Origin: Providencia alcalifaciens
GTDB lineage: Bacteria; Pseudomonadota; Gammaproteobacteria; Enterobacterales; Enterobacteriaceae
Direction of reading: 5' to 3'
Assembly: GCF_915403165.1 (NCBI RefSeq)
Contig: NZ_OU659204.1
Coordinates: forward strand, 186,001 to 250,000
DNA: 64,000 nt
The translations under genes were made by a program, and so were the position numbers. The notes under the pieces are model-generated. The model was not told where the DNA came from and did no database searches. It saw nothing but the letters and a program-made list of their open reading frames with translations. Below, one piece after another: positions 1 through 8,874 of the stretch (within the stretch, counting starts at the first letter, position 1; every line of letters starts with the position of its first letter).

Positions 1-3000
1 CTGACCGTGACTTTATTTCCTACGGATTCAGTTGTTTTTGAAACCTTGATATCACCACGTACCTGTGCGCTTTGTGCATCAGCAATTACAGTTAGAGGGG
101 CTTTTTGACTCAGAGCCACACTATCAACAAGGACGGTAATGTCTGTTTTACCTGCTTTGGTACTGTTTAACTTCGCACGATAGGTTCCTGCTGGTGTTAT
201 CTCTGTGAAAGTCGGTGATTTTGCTAAGCCTAAATCAGTTGAGTAATCCAGCTTGATTTTATTTGCTAAGTTACCCAGTCGGTTGCCAGTATCATCTTTC
301 AGCGTAACAGTAATTTCAGTTTCACCTGTTGCTGCAGTTAATGATGGGGTGCTCAGCGCAACACTTGAGGCGCTGCTAGAAACGTTCCCTGCTAAGAACT
401 CGATATTTTGAACAGTTTGCTTAGTATTTTGACCTAAAATGGCGGTTACACTGCCTTTTCCTGCTTGTGCGCTAGTTAAGGTAATTTGGGCAATACCGTT
501 ATTATCTGTATGGCTAACGGGTTGTGATAGCTCACCAACGTCACTACGCCAACCAATCGCAATACCTGCAGGTGCCAGATTATTGGCGGCATCTGTAATG
601 GTGGCTTGTACAGTAATGCGGCTGGTACCATCAGCAGGAACCGCAGCTTGACTAGTGATGTTAATCTCTTTGATGAGTGCAGTGGCGCTGTCCGCAATCA
701 ACCCAAGGCTTTTCTGTTTGGAAACAGCACCATTTTTAGCAGTGATATTAATGGTATCAGCAAGGTTACCACTCACTTTAACTTGGTATTCACCAGTGTT
801 CGCTAGCTCTTTTGAACCCGTAAGTGTAATGGCGCTGTTGTTACTATCCCAATCAATTTTTTGCCCTGTAACTGGGTTATTCCATTGATCACGTAAGGTC
901 AGCGTTGCTGTCGCTTGTTCACGATTATTCGCCACAATTGTTTGTGGTTTAATCTCAAAGAAACTATTTAGTGGGTTTGCATCGCCAGCAATAAATTGAA
1001 TTTTTTGCTGTGCTTCACGGCGGTTAAGCAGTTGTGCGGTAACCGTTGTTTCTCCCGCAATATAACCTGATAATTCAACGGTCACTTGCCCTCTATTATC
1101 GGTACGGGTGGTATTTGCACTTAGCGTGTTGCTATCACTGAGCCAAGTGACTGGCGTTTCAACGAGAGGGTTGTTCAGGTTATCGACGACAGTCGCTGTC
1201 AGCAACACTTTTTGGGCTTGTGGATGAATTTGCACTTGGTAAACCGATGATCTAATCGTCACTGTTGCTGTCGTATTATCTGCAACTGCTTTTACGGTGC
1301 TCGAAAGTGGTTGCTGGTTACCGTTCGCTAATTCTGCCGCAACCATAATATCATTGGCAGCTTGCGAGGTAGACAGGGTGGCGTGAACCAAGCCGTTGAT
1401 ATCTGTTTTAGAGAATGGTGTGACTAGGGTGAGTACGGCACCATTGTTCGTCTGTAATTGAACCTCTACGCCTTCAACTGGATTACCGTGGTTATCTTCT
1501 ACGAAGACATAAACATCGGCTTTGTCTACGCCATTAGCCACGATAGTTGGTTTTTTGACATTTAACGATGTGATTTGAGCTTGGGCTTTATCGGCAACAA
1601 AGTGAATCTCTTTTGCCATCTTCCCATTGCCATTTGTGGATGCCATTACGTTCACGATATTGGCTTTGATACTGGTGATGGTGGTGATCGTTTCCCCTTG
1701 GGCATTGGTCTTGGTTTTTTCTTGACTAAATTTCACGTCAGATGTGCTGAAGTTAGACTGCCAGTCGACATCAGCACCAGAAACAGGGTTATTATTCGCA
1801 TCCACAACTTTTGCCGTATAAGTGACGGTCATTTTGCCATCAGCGAGATACTGATTTTTAACTTCTGGTGTGACTGAGCTGACACTTGCGGTCTGCATAT
1901 TTGCAATGAATGTGACGGTTTTATCAAACGATTTTCCACCGACAGTCACTGTAATTTTGGCATCTCCTGCTTGCTTGCTGGTGATGGTGGTTTTTGCCAC
2001 ACCTTGGTTATCTGTCATCACTTTCTGATCAGCCAGAGAACCGTTATTGGTTGCAAATTGAACTTCAACATTTGGCACGACGTTGCCATTCGCATCGGTC
2101 ACGGTGATCGCGATTGGATTATCTGTCACCCCATTGGCAACGGATGTCATTGAGCCAACAGTGATATCTGAAGGTTTAATCGTTGCAGTGGTTGAATCAG
2201 GTAAAAATTTAAGGCTAATGTCTTGTGATGTGGCGTTAGGTATTGCCGCCGTAATCACGACGTCACCTGAAACGGTACTGGTGACTTGAGTCGTAGCAAA
2301 GCCATTGGCATCAGTGATACTGCTGGTTTCAGAGAAGCTAACTTCATTGCCTTTCTTATTTGATGTCCAATTAACCACTGTATTTGGCAGCGGGTTATTA
2401 TTGGCATCCACAATTTGTGTTTTTATTTCAAATGGCTTATTGCCATTGGCAATCTGTGAAGCGGTATTGGTTGTTGGTTTCACAACGTGCGGTGTGTTTT
2501 TATCCCCAACAAACGAGATAGTCTGTTTAACATCTTTGCCATCCACCGTAATCGTCACAGTAGCATCTCCGGCTTTATCACTGGAAATTGCGGTTTGTGC
2601 GACCCCTTGGCTGTTTGTGGTCACTTTGCTATCTGCCAATATTCCTTTATCAGTGGTGAATGTAACTTCGATATTTGGGATTGGGTTGCCTTTTGCATCC
2701 GTCACGGTAATAGAAATGGTATTTGCAGAGTTACTACCTGCGACAGTATTTGGCTGGGAAATCTGAATATTATTCGATTGCACCACAGCCGTTGTGGCAT
2801 CAGGTAAGAAATCCACTTTCACGTCTTGTGGTTTAGCATTCGGCGCTGTGGCTGTAATGACAACTTCCCCGGCCACGGTACTGGTAATCGTGGTTGTCGC
2901 TAGGCCATTAGCATCGGTTGTGGTGGTTTGTTGCGCAAACTGAACATCATTCGTGTTTTTATTTGAGCTCCATGTCACGACGGTATTCGGTAGTGGGTTA

Positions 3001-5648
3001 TTATGGACATCGACTAATTTTGTGGTGATTTCAATCGGTTTTTTACCATCGGCGATTTGCGTTGCCTGGTTGACGGTTGGTTTTGCGATTTGCGGTGTTG
3101 AGTTATCTCCCACAAATTGAACTTTATGTTGGATGTCTTTGCCATCCACGGTAATCGTCACGTTTGCTTCACCCGCTTGCGTACTGGTAATAGCGGTTTG
3201 CGCAACCCCATTAGCATCTGTTTTTACGGTGGTATTGGTGAGGGTTCCTTTGTCGGTAGCAAACTGTACATCGACGTTTGGTAATGGGTTGCCAAATTGG
3301 TCGGTAATGGTAATAGACACCAAGTTGGGTTTTTTCCCGTCAGCAATCGATCCATTTTTTACAATATTGATATTTTGCGGTTTCAGCACCGAAGTGGTGG
3401 CATCTGGTATAAATGTCAGCGTAACGTCTTGTGGAGACCCATTTGTTGGCGTTGCTGTGATCGTGACATCACCAGCTTGTGTACTGGTGACGAGAGTGGT
3501 GGCATAGCCGTTGCTATCCGTTGTCGTGCTCACAGGGGTGAATATCACTTTTTGCGGATCTTTGTTTGAACTCCAAGTGACCACACTATTAATGATAGGG
3601 TTGCCATTCGCATCTTTAAGCTGTGTTTTGACTTCAACAGGCGACTTTCCGTTAGCTAACTGAGCCGTTTGCGTATTGAGCGTGGGCTTTGTGACTTGAA
3701 TTGTTGTCGTGTCTGCAACGACGGTCACTTTGATTTCAGGGAATACAGCATTACGGGCTTTGGGAACCAATACAAAGCTTTCAGGTTTAGTTCCTGCGGT
3801 TAATGTCGCTTCATATTGTCCGGCTGCTAAGCGGGTAAATGGACTGATGCTGGTGTATGTTGCTGTAGGAGAAGCTTTTAATCCCTTCGCGGGCATTGCT
3901 CTCTTTACTTTTCGAGTTGTGACTCGCTCAAACGTGATTTCTTTGGCCGCGAGGTCAATGACATTTCCTGCGTTATCTTTAATGGATAACGACAGTTTTT
4001 TGCTGCTTTTGCCGTCAGCGATTAAATCAATATTGCTGGATGAAATTGTGCTTTTTAAGGTGTGAATGGCAGGTTGAGTAACCAAAACACGTACAATGAC
4101 TTTGGAAGAGGTATTCCCTTTCTTGTCGATAGCAATGGCGGTGATGGCGTAATTATTCGCATTTTTGGTATTTTTATAGGAAGGCAACACAAGGCTATAT
4201 TGGCCATGTTCATTGAGAATGTGACCCCCAGCTGCAACCAGTGCTTCTGCATCCCATTTTATGTGACTTAAGCCATATTTGCTGGTCACTGTGAAACTTA
4301 AAGGAATTTTTTCCCCTGCGTAGCCTGTGACAGAGTCAGCTATGTTTAAGTGGATGACATCATTCTTTTTATAATCCAGAACGATATGGTTGTTACGACT
4401 GACAAAATCGTAACGATTACCCATGAGTGAGCGAAATGCATTGACAGATTCTGGATCCAAATGTTGTTTCAAACTTTTGCCAAATTGGTAGTTTAGCTGT
4501 AAACCAATCCGTGAATCTTTTTTGCTGGCTTTCCCTTGGCGATGCTCCGCATTGAATGTGACTAATGGAATCGGCGTATAGTTGAGGCCGAGATTGATGG
4601 AGTATGGATCGCGTTGTAAATTTTTGGTGCCGAATAGGGCGACATCGTCACCATAATATTGCTCATAGGTGAGCTTGCCACCAATATGTGGATAGATAGG
4701 TAGCCAACCTTCTGCGCGAAGATCCCATCCATTAGACGGTCTTGCTGAGTGATCGACTAATTCACGAGCATTGCGCCAGCTGCTAAGACGATGGTAGCTG
4801 TTGCCTGACAATTTTAAGAAGTCACGGCGATATTCAATACCTAATCCTAAACGAGAATGGCCACGAGATATATCGTAGTCAAAGAAGGTATTCCCGCCAA
4901 ACATTTGATTTTCACCATACCAGCGAGCACCAAAGCCGAGGTTGGTTTCAATGCGCTGATCTTGACGATGAAAACTACCCTGAGTAAAGAATAAACTCTC
5001 TTCGTTTTCATAAATAGGCAGTAGTAAATCAATTTGCGAATTTTTTAATGAAAATTTCTTATCCGCAACCAGCTTTATTTGCGAACTACCAAAATGATTA
5101 AACCAATCTTGTAGATAGCCGCTTGCTGCGGTCGTGATTATCTCTTGGGCAAATGTTTTGGTTTTTTCATGATTAGGTTGCTTTGTAAAAAATTGGCCAG
5201 CTTTAGAAGCAAATTGTGCCAGTTTGATTTCTTCTTCACTCGGTGCTGCTGGTGGAATATATACAGGTTTTTCGTTTTCCCATTCTACAGTGGGTAACGG
5301 AGCCAAAGGAATATCCAGCTCATCGCCGACCTTTAGTGCCTCAAAACTTTCTGAAAAAGTTCTAAATTGGTTAAGCTTACGTAATTGCTCCAAACTTATA
5401 TTATATTTTTTGGCAATACTTTGAGTTGTCTCTCCCACTTGCAGTGTATAGGGTTGAGTTTCTCTTAGAGTCTGCGTATTTTTTTTTGGTAATAAAAACG
5501 TACGTTGTTGATGACTTTGTTCTGTAAATGCACTGGCTACGACAGGTGAAAAAATGGATGCCAAAGGAAAACTAATTTGCGTTGCAATATTTATCCACGC
5601 GATAAATGTAGCATGATAAGGAATAAAATCCTTAGACTTGCGATTCAT
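1..5648 (-). CDS. Giant inverse autotransporter adhesin, intimin/invasin type (3' end beyond window)
   Basis: The reading frame is open from the ATG at 5648 to the left edge (over 1,880 codons), so the C-terminus is missing. A basic N-terminus and hydrophobic stretch (about residues 1-40) form a long signal region. A LysM peptidoglycan-binding motif follows (about 65-95, YTLQVGETTQSIAKKYNIS). An inverse-autotransporter beta-domain lies at about 170-430 (GFGARWYGENQMFGGNTFFD, then GLGIEYRRDF). After it comes a long passenger of Ig-like domains, each ending in a VAD/FVGD/FLPD-type strand and carrying ITDANGNP-like loops. I count about 14 domains before the edge. In this family the barrel inserts into the outer membrane by the BAM route and the Ig rod is exposed for host-cell or cell-cell adhesion. 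It has no obvious operon partner and sits beside the secretion locus. The class is secure; the receptor and the C-terminal tip domain cannot be known from here. Confidence 0.93.
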   Translation of the reverse strand, partial: MNRKSKDFIPYHATFIAWINIATQISFPLASIFSPVVASAFTEQSHQQRTFLLPKKNTQTLRETQPYTLQVGETTQSIAKKYNISLEQLRKLNQFRTFSESFEALKVGDELDIPLAPLPTVEWENEKPVYIPPAAPSEEEIKLAQFASKAGQFFTKQPNHEKTKTFAQEIITTAASGYLQDWFNHFGSSQIKLVADKKFSLKNSQIDLLLPIYENEESLFFTQGSFHRQDQRIETNLGFGARWYGENQMFGGNTFFDYDISRGHSRLGLGIEYRRDFLKLSGNSYHRLSSWRNARELVDHSARPSNGWDLRAEGWLPIYPHIGGKLTYEQYYGDDVALFGTKNLQRDPYSINLGLNYTPIPLVTFNAEHRQGKASKKDSRIGLQLNYQFGKSLKQHLDPESVNAFRSLMGNRYDFVSRNNHIVLDYKKNDVIHLNIADSVTGYAGEKIPLSFTVTSKYGLSHIKWDAEALVAAGGHILNEHGQYSLVLPSYKNTKNANNYAITAIAIDKKGNTSSKVIVRVLVTQPAIHTLKSTISSSNIDLIADGKSSKKLSLSIKDNAGNVIDLAAKEITFERVTTRKVKRAMPAKGLKASPTATYTSISPFTRLAAGQYEATLTAGTKPESFVLVPKARNAVFPEIKVTVVADTTTIQVTKPTLNTQTAQLANGKSPVEVKTQLKDANGNPIINSVVTWSSNKDPQKVIFTPVSTTTDSNGYATTLVTSTQAGDVTITATPTNGSPQDVTLTFIPDATTSVLKPQNINIVKNGSIADGKKPNLVSITITDQFGNPLPNVDVQFATDKGTLTNTTVKTDANGVAQTAITSTQAGEANVTITVDGKDIQHKVQFVGDNSTPQIAKPTVNQATQIADGKKPIEITTKLVDVHNNPLPNTVVTWSSNKNTNDVQFAQQTTTTDANGLATTTITSTVAGEVVITATAPNAKPQDVKVDFLPDATTAVVQSNNIQISQPNTVAGSNSANTISITVTDAKGNPIPNIEVTFTTDKGILADSKVTTNSQGVAQTAISSDKAGDATVTITVDGKDVKQTISFVGDKNTPHVVKPTTNTASQIANGNKPFEIKTQIVDANNNPLPNTVVNWTSNKKGNEVSFSETSSITDANGFATTQVTSTVSGDVVITAAIPNATSQDISLKFLPDSTTATIKPSDITVGSMTSVANGVTDNPIAITVTDANGNVVPNVEVQFATNNGSLADQKVMTDNQGVAKTTITSKQAGDAKITVTVGGKSFDKTVTFIANMQTASVSSVTPEVKNQYLADGKMTVTYTAKVVDANNNPVSGADVDWQSNFSTSDVKFSQEKTKTNAQGETITTITSIKANIVNVMASTNGNGKMAKEIHFVADKAQAQITSLNVKKPTIVANGVDKADVYVFVEDNHGNPVEGVEVQLQTNNGAVLTLVTPFSKTDINGLVHATLSTSQAANDIMVAAELANGNQQPLSSTVKAVADNTTATVTIRSSVYQVQIHPQAQKVLLTATVVDNLNNPLVETPVTWLSDSNTLSANTTRTDNRGQVTVELSGYIAGETTVTAQLLNRREAQQKIQFIAGDANPLNSFFEIKPQTIVANNREQATATLTLRDQWNNPVTGQKIDWDSNNSAITLTGSKELANTGEYQVKVSGNLADTINITAKNGAVSKQKSLGLIADSATALIKEINITSQAAVPADGTSRITVQATITDAANNLAPAGIAIGWRSDVGELSQPVSHTDNNGIAQITLTSAQAGKGSVTAILGQNTKQTVQNIEFLAGNVSSSASSVALSTPSLTAATGETEITVTLKDDTGNRLGNLANKIKLDYSTDLGLAKSPTFTEITPAGTYRAKLNSTKAGKTDITVLVDSVALSQKAPLTVIADAQSAQVRGDIKVSKTTESVGNKVTV
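1899..3710 (-). repeat. Three tandem two-domain (A-B) Ig repeats of 606, 603 and 603 bp
   Basis: Within the adhesin passenger two kinds of Ig-like domain alternate A-B-A-B-A-B. The A type carries TVVTWSSNK-like strands and ends in FLPD or FIPD. The B type carries VQFATDKG and VTITVDGKD and ends in FVGD or FIAN. Unit boundaries fall at 3710, 3104 and 2501, and the last unit ends at 1899. Flanking Ig domains are more divergent and do not alternate in this way. The pattern suggests expansion by duplication of a domain pair. Confidence 0.8.
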
Positions 5649-5970
5649 TAAGGAACTCCGAGAATATAGGGTTAATTAAATGTCTTTGATGAGTATTTTA
5701 AAAATTCCTGCTTCTAACTATCCTTAAGATTCGCACAGTCATTAAAATGAATTGCCAATACTCAACATCATTCGATTTATATGTGAATGAAGTATATTTA
5801 CTTTTTTTAGATCTATTTTTTGAATAATTTGGAATTTTGCTTAACAAAAAAGGAATTCCAATAAATTCTAGTGATGACTAGTTCTCTGTTGTGTCGATTT
5901 ATGCATTTAAAAATTTTTCATTATGTATTAAAGTATTTGAATACTACGATTTCTGATGTTCTCTAATAAA
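5649..5970. other. AT-rich intergenic region upstream of the inverse autotransporter
   Basis: This 322-bp stretch lies between two minus-strand genes, so the adhesin promoter should be here. I see only long A/T runs and a short imperfect palindrome around 5870-5885. No credible ORF or RNA gene was recognised, and no strong terminator for the pilotin gene. Confidence 0.4.
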
Positions 5971-6396
5971 TTAAAGAGCGTTTACTTTTAAAGATAATCT
6001 TTCAGGCTTAGATTGATTTAACGGAGTAACTTGATTACTCATCATCAGTAACTCACCTTTTTTTTCTACTCTCACACTTAATCCAAAATAGTGGCCTTGT
6101 GTTAACATCGACTCTGGTAAATTAATGGAAAAATTAATCGTTCTCGCTGATTTTCTGGTTGTCAGGGTATAATCATAATGGCTTTTTTCAGAGTAACTGT
6201 TGCCGTTTATTGGGGTAACTGAAACGGTGATTAATGCTTCATTAGGAATATCGATAGATTGGCTATAAATATCACCTTGAATGTTAAATGTATTTCGATT
6301 TTGATTTATTGGGTTATTACAAGAAAATAAAAATAAACAACAAGCTAATATGAAAGTAGAATGTAAAATATTTCTTGATATGGCAAATCTAGGCAT
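5971..6396 (-). CDS. Type III secretion pilotin-like lipoprotein (YscW/YbaY-like)
   Basis: 141 aa. The N-terminus is a lipoprotein signal peptide: basic start, hydrophobic core, then LFSC, with Cys at about residue 26 as the lipidation site. The mature part resembles the YscW/YbaY lipoprotein fold, with the typical pattern IDIPNEALITVSVTPI (about 50-65) and INFSINLPESML (about 91-102). In YscW and ExsB such proteins escort the secretin to the outer membrane. The gene ends the left-hand secretion block and occupies roughly the place of the pilotin gene mxiM in Shigella, although the sequence does not look like MxiM or InvH. Its likely client is the secretin encoded at 12559. Lipoprotein class is firm; the pilotin role is inferred from fold resemblance plus position. 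Confidence 0.65.
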   Translation of the reverse strand: MPRFAISRNILHSTFILACCLFLFSCNNPINQNRNTFNIQGDIYSQSIDIPNEALITVSVTPINGNSYSEKSHYDYTLTTRKSARTINFSINLPESMLTQGHYFGLSVRVEKKGELLMMSNQVTPLNQSKPERLSLKVNAL

Positions 6397-6422
6397 GGTT
6401 TTTCTTCTGTTATATAAATAAG

Positions 6423-6851
6423 TTATTGAAATGAACGATTAAATACTTTCTGGAAAAAGCAGCGAACATATGCATACATGTTTTTTCGATCATTAACTCT
6501 TGATAGTATAGGCATTTCTGATTTTTCACCGGTATATAAAATACCAATGCGCGGCAGTGTCATGATGAGGTTTTCATCTAACTCTACTTTCTTAAATGAT
6601 TGTCGTAATTGCCTGACTAACTTGTAGTAACTGCTTTCAGTCACGATAGTTCCACGCTTTTCCCAAATTTCATGCATCACTTCTCGCTTGCTATTTGTTT
6701 TTAATAACAACAGCTTTAAGAGGCAGGATTCATTTTCTGATAAATTTACCGTTCTTTTTCCTCGAGATAATGTTCTTTTTAAGGGGTCATAAACCACTTG
6801 ACCACATAAAAGCACCATTGGCTCTATTTTATTGTATTCCATGTTATTCAT
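6423..6851 (-). CDS. Winged-helix (OmpR/PhoB-type) transcriptional regulator, short HilA-like
   Basis: 142 aa from the ATG at 6851, chosen because a GGGA Shine-Dalgarno element lies just before it; a GTG at 6863 in the same frame is possible. Residues of about 15-105 form a Trans_reg_C winged helix: LCGQVVYDPLKRTLSRGKR, then LSENESCLLKLLL, then SSYYKLVRQLRQSFKKV as the recognition helix region, and a PRIGILY hairpin. There is no receiver domain and none of the C-terminal tetratricopeptide region that HilA carries, so it is essentially a bare DNA-binding domain. Its place inside the left secretion block, between the OrgC-position gene and the pilotin, suggests that it controls the system. The DNA-binding class is clear; the target is an inference. 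Confidence 0.75.
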   Translation of the reverse strand: MNNMEYNKIEPMVLLCGQVVYDPLKRTLSRGKRTVNLSENESCLLKLLLLKTNSKREVMHEIWEKRGTIVTESSYYKLVRQLRQSFKKVELDENLIMTLPRIGILYTGEKSEMPILSRVNDRKNMYAYVRCFFQKVFNRSFQ

Positions 6852-7182
6852 AATATTTCCCACAGGTATAGTTCAATATAAAAATAATTATCAACATCGT
6901 AACCATCAGTAAAATTATGTTCAATATAAAAAACAGTAGGGTAATGAATAGATGAAGAAATTAAGACGTTTTTTTAAATTCGAACAATGTGTTTTGGTGA
7001 TGTAAATTTAAACTACTATCTGTGAGTGTATATATCAATTTCAAATTTATTTTTTTTATATTTTTTAAAAAGGAGGGGGTTAGATAGCTTAGATTATAAA
7101 AAATGCACTCTAAGCTTATAAATATTCGTCGGTGATAAGTAATAAACTAATTTAATAGTACAAAATTATTCAATCGTTGGAG
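6852..7182. other. AT-rich intergenic region between orgC-like gene and regulator
   Basis: This 331-bp stretch is very AT-rich. An 8-bp inverted repeat (AGCTTAGA at 7086-7093 with TCTAAGCT at 7109-7116) could form a hairpin after the orgC-like gene, but no T-run follows directly on the minus strand. The promoter of the minus-strand regulator should also lie here. No gene was recognised. Confidence 0.4.
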
Positions 7183-7674
7183 TTATATAATAGAAGAATC
7201 ATCATCATCATCGCCATCAAGATTGAAGCTAGTCATATTTTTATTCAATTGTTCAGTAAATGGAGTATTCATTAAACTTATCGACATATAACGTTGAATA
7301 GCTTTAGTGAAATCTTTATATAAATCAGAGCTAGGGTCAGATTCAGATGAAGATTTTAATGTTTGGACGATTTGAGTAATGAATGACTCTTTATCATTGC
7401 GGTTCAAATTCACCATGGTTTTAAACACCAATGCGAATCGTGTTTTATCACTATCCTGGTGTTTAAATTCAGTAATAAAGCTTTGTATTTTGGTGTTCTT
7501 ATCTTCCGAAATGTGGGGAATGTTTTTTGCCTGATAGTTCTGTATATCTTTCATGTTATTACGGGATTTCCAAAGGGTGCTCATTTTAGTGTGTAGATCG
7601 GATATACTCGATGGCGTATTGCCATGAGTACGTGAAGCTGACAACGTATTCAGCAAATTAGGATCAATCTTCAT
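7183..7674 (-). CDS. Type III secretion protein at the OrgC/MxiL position
   Basis: 163 aa, hydrophilic, without signal peptide or membrane segment. It overlaps the upstream sctL-type gene by 4 bp (ATGA), so it is translationally coupled to the needle/stator operon. The order sctD-F-I-J-K-L followed by this gene is that of prgHIJK-orgABC in Salmonella and mxiGHIJKNL in Shigella, so it occupies the OrgC/MxiL slot, and its length is close to OrgC (about 150 aa). OrgC is a secreted protein that helps needle assembly. I see no motif that proves homology. The C-terminus is unusual: five consecutive Asp encoded by GAT repeats (7199-7213), followed by SSII. Confidence 0.55.
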   Translation of the reverse strand: MKIDPNLLNTLSASRTHGNTPSSISDLHTKMSTLWKSRNNMKDIQNYQAKNIPHISEDKNTKIQSFITEFKHQDSDKTRFALVFKTMVNLNRNDKESFITQIVQTLKSSSESDPSSDLYKDFTKAIQRYMSISLMNTPFTEQLNKNMTSFNLDGDDDDDSSII

Positions 7675-8345
7675 ATATTTCTCTCCTTAATTTCTTCTTG
7701 TTGGAGAGCGTGTTCTTGTTGAATTAGCAGTTTTTGTTGAATTAATCGTGCATAAGCTTGTTTATGTTGTTGCAAAATTAGACAACGGGTCGAAATCGGA
7801 AAAATATGCGGTAATATTTTCTCTGCAGCCAATGTTGGTGTGAATTGTGTAATTTTATTATCCATTTCTAGCGCGATTGAGTTATCAGGGCTAGTGCATA
7901 TTTTAGCGCCGTTAGCTTGAGAGCTTATCTTGGCTTGCAATGATGCTGGTATATGTAATTGAATATGGCGAGCCTCAGAGTGTAATTGAGCGAAATGTTC
8001 TGCCACAATTTCCTGTAGGCGTAAGTCAGTAAATAAACCGATGAGTAATTGAGTTAATTGACTCTCTGTTTGGCTCACCTGATTTTGGTATTGGGCTTCG
8101 CTATCATTAATAACGCCAATAAAATCATTCAAAAGCTGCGTTAATCCATCTTGGTAGCCTTGTTGATAGGCGATAGCATGAATACTTTTCTCAGACTGTT
8201 GAGCTTGTTGAACATGAGCTTTGGCTTTTTGATGGGCCTGTTTAACAACCGACTGGGCATATCTGTTGGTGTCTAAAACTGGATGTTTAATCAGCACATT
8301 TTCAATTAAGGTCTGCTGGATATTAGGTTGTGTGTTCTCTGACAT
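7671..8345 (-). CDS. sctL: Type III secretion stator protein SctL (OrgB/MxiN type)
   Basis: 224 aa from the ATG at 8345; an upstream in-frame TTG at 8363 preceded by GGAA is an alternative. The N-terminal third is Gln/Ala-rich and helical, followed by AYQQGYQDGLTQLLNDF (about residues 58-74), which matches AYQEGYEQGMIDAL of Salmonella OrgB. The C-terminal part has IALEMDNKITQFTP, again as in OrgB. In this family SctL links the ATPase SctN to the SctQ pods of the cytosolic sorting platform. It overlaps sctK upstream and the orgC-like gene downstream. Identity is secure from sequence and order. Confidence 0.87.
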   Translation of the reverse strand: MSENTQPNIQQTLIENVLIKHPVLDTNRYAQSVVKQAHQKAKAHVQQAQQSEKSIHAIAYQQGYQDGLTQLLNDFIGVINDSEAQYQNQVSQTESQLTQLLIGLFTDLRLQEIVAEHFAQLHSEARHIQLHIPASLQAKISSQANGAKICTSPDNSIALEMDNKITQFTPTLAAEKILPHIFPISTRCLILQQHKQAYARLIQQKLLIQQEHALQQEEIKERNI

Positions 8346-8874
8346 AGCGGCAAGTTTCTTCAATAATATTCCAAGGTAGCAGAGTGGAAACCGTGTTAGG
8401 GATCATCTGCTGTGTGCTGCGGCTAAACATATATTTTGCGCGGGTAGCATAGCCGTGACTAAAGGTGTTTAAACACATCAAAAGCTGCTCAGCGCCCAGC
8501 GCAAGTAAATGCTGAGGCGTATCGATGGAATGTGTCGGGTCTTGCCATAACGGATGGCTAAATTTCTGATGCAACTGTCGATATTGAGATAGCTCTCCCC
8601 ACCACGGTAGAGGGTCAGGGTGCTGAATAACCCCTAAACCCCATGCCACAGCAGGTAATAATGACCAATTTTTGGCAAGCATCTCGGGTAATATCAACGT
8701 CTTTTCATCGGGTAAACCCAGTTGATATTGTTCAATGAGCTGTAAATTCTGCTGCTGTTGTAGCGGTGCGGGGAGCTGATGATAATGTTCATCAACAAAC
8801 TCCGAGTGAAAATAATCTCCCGGCGCTAAGAAAATGTTTTTTTGGTCAACAAGTAGCTTACTCAACAGGGGCAT
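8323..8874 (-). CDS. sctK: Type III secretion sorting-platform protein SctK (OrgA/MxiK type)
   Basis: 183 aa from the ATG at 8874. The frame is open further upstream, but those residues lie inside the lipoprotein gene and are not plausible, and starting at 8874 gives a 17-bp overlap with sctJ. The protein is soluble, with Trp-rich segments (LLPAVAWGLGVIQHPDPLPW at about 73-92) typical of OrgA/MxiK, and its length is close to OrgA. SctK connects the inner-membrane ring protein SctD to the SctQ/SctL/SctN platform. Conservation in this family is low, so the call rests strongly on its position between sctJ and sctL. Confidence 0.8.
   Translation of the reverse strand: MPLLSKLLVDQKNIFLAPGDYFHSEFVDEHYHQLPAPLQQQQNLQLIEQYQLGLPDEKTLILPEMLAKNWSLLPAVAWGLGVIQHPDPLPWWGELSQYRQLHQKFSHPLWQDPTHSIDTPQHLLALGAEQLLMCLNTFSHGYATRAKYMFSRSTQQMIPNTVSTLLPWNIIEETCRYVREHTT

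Noticed and set aside
1899..3710. Long repeats considered as mobile-element copies
   Set aside because: They encode successive Ig-like domains of one protein with no terminal inverted repeats or transposase.
439..5424. Many short plus- and minus-strand frames across 0.4-5.4 kb
   Set aside because: They run antisense or out of frame to one continuous 1,880-codon minus-strand adhesin frame and their peptides fit no family.
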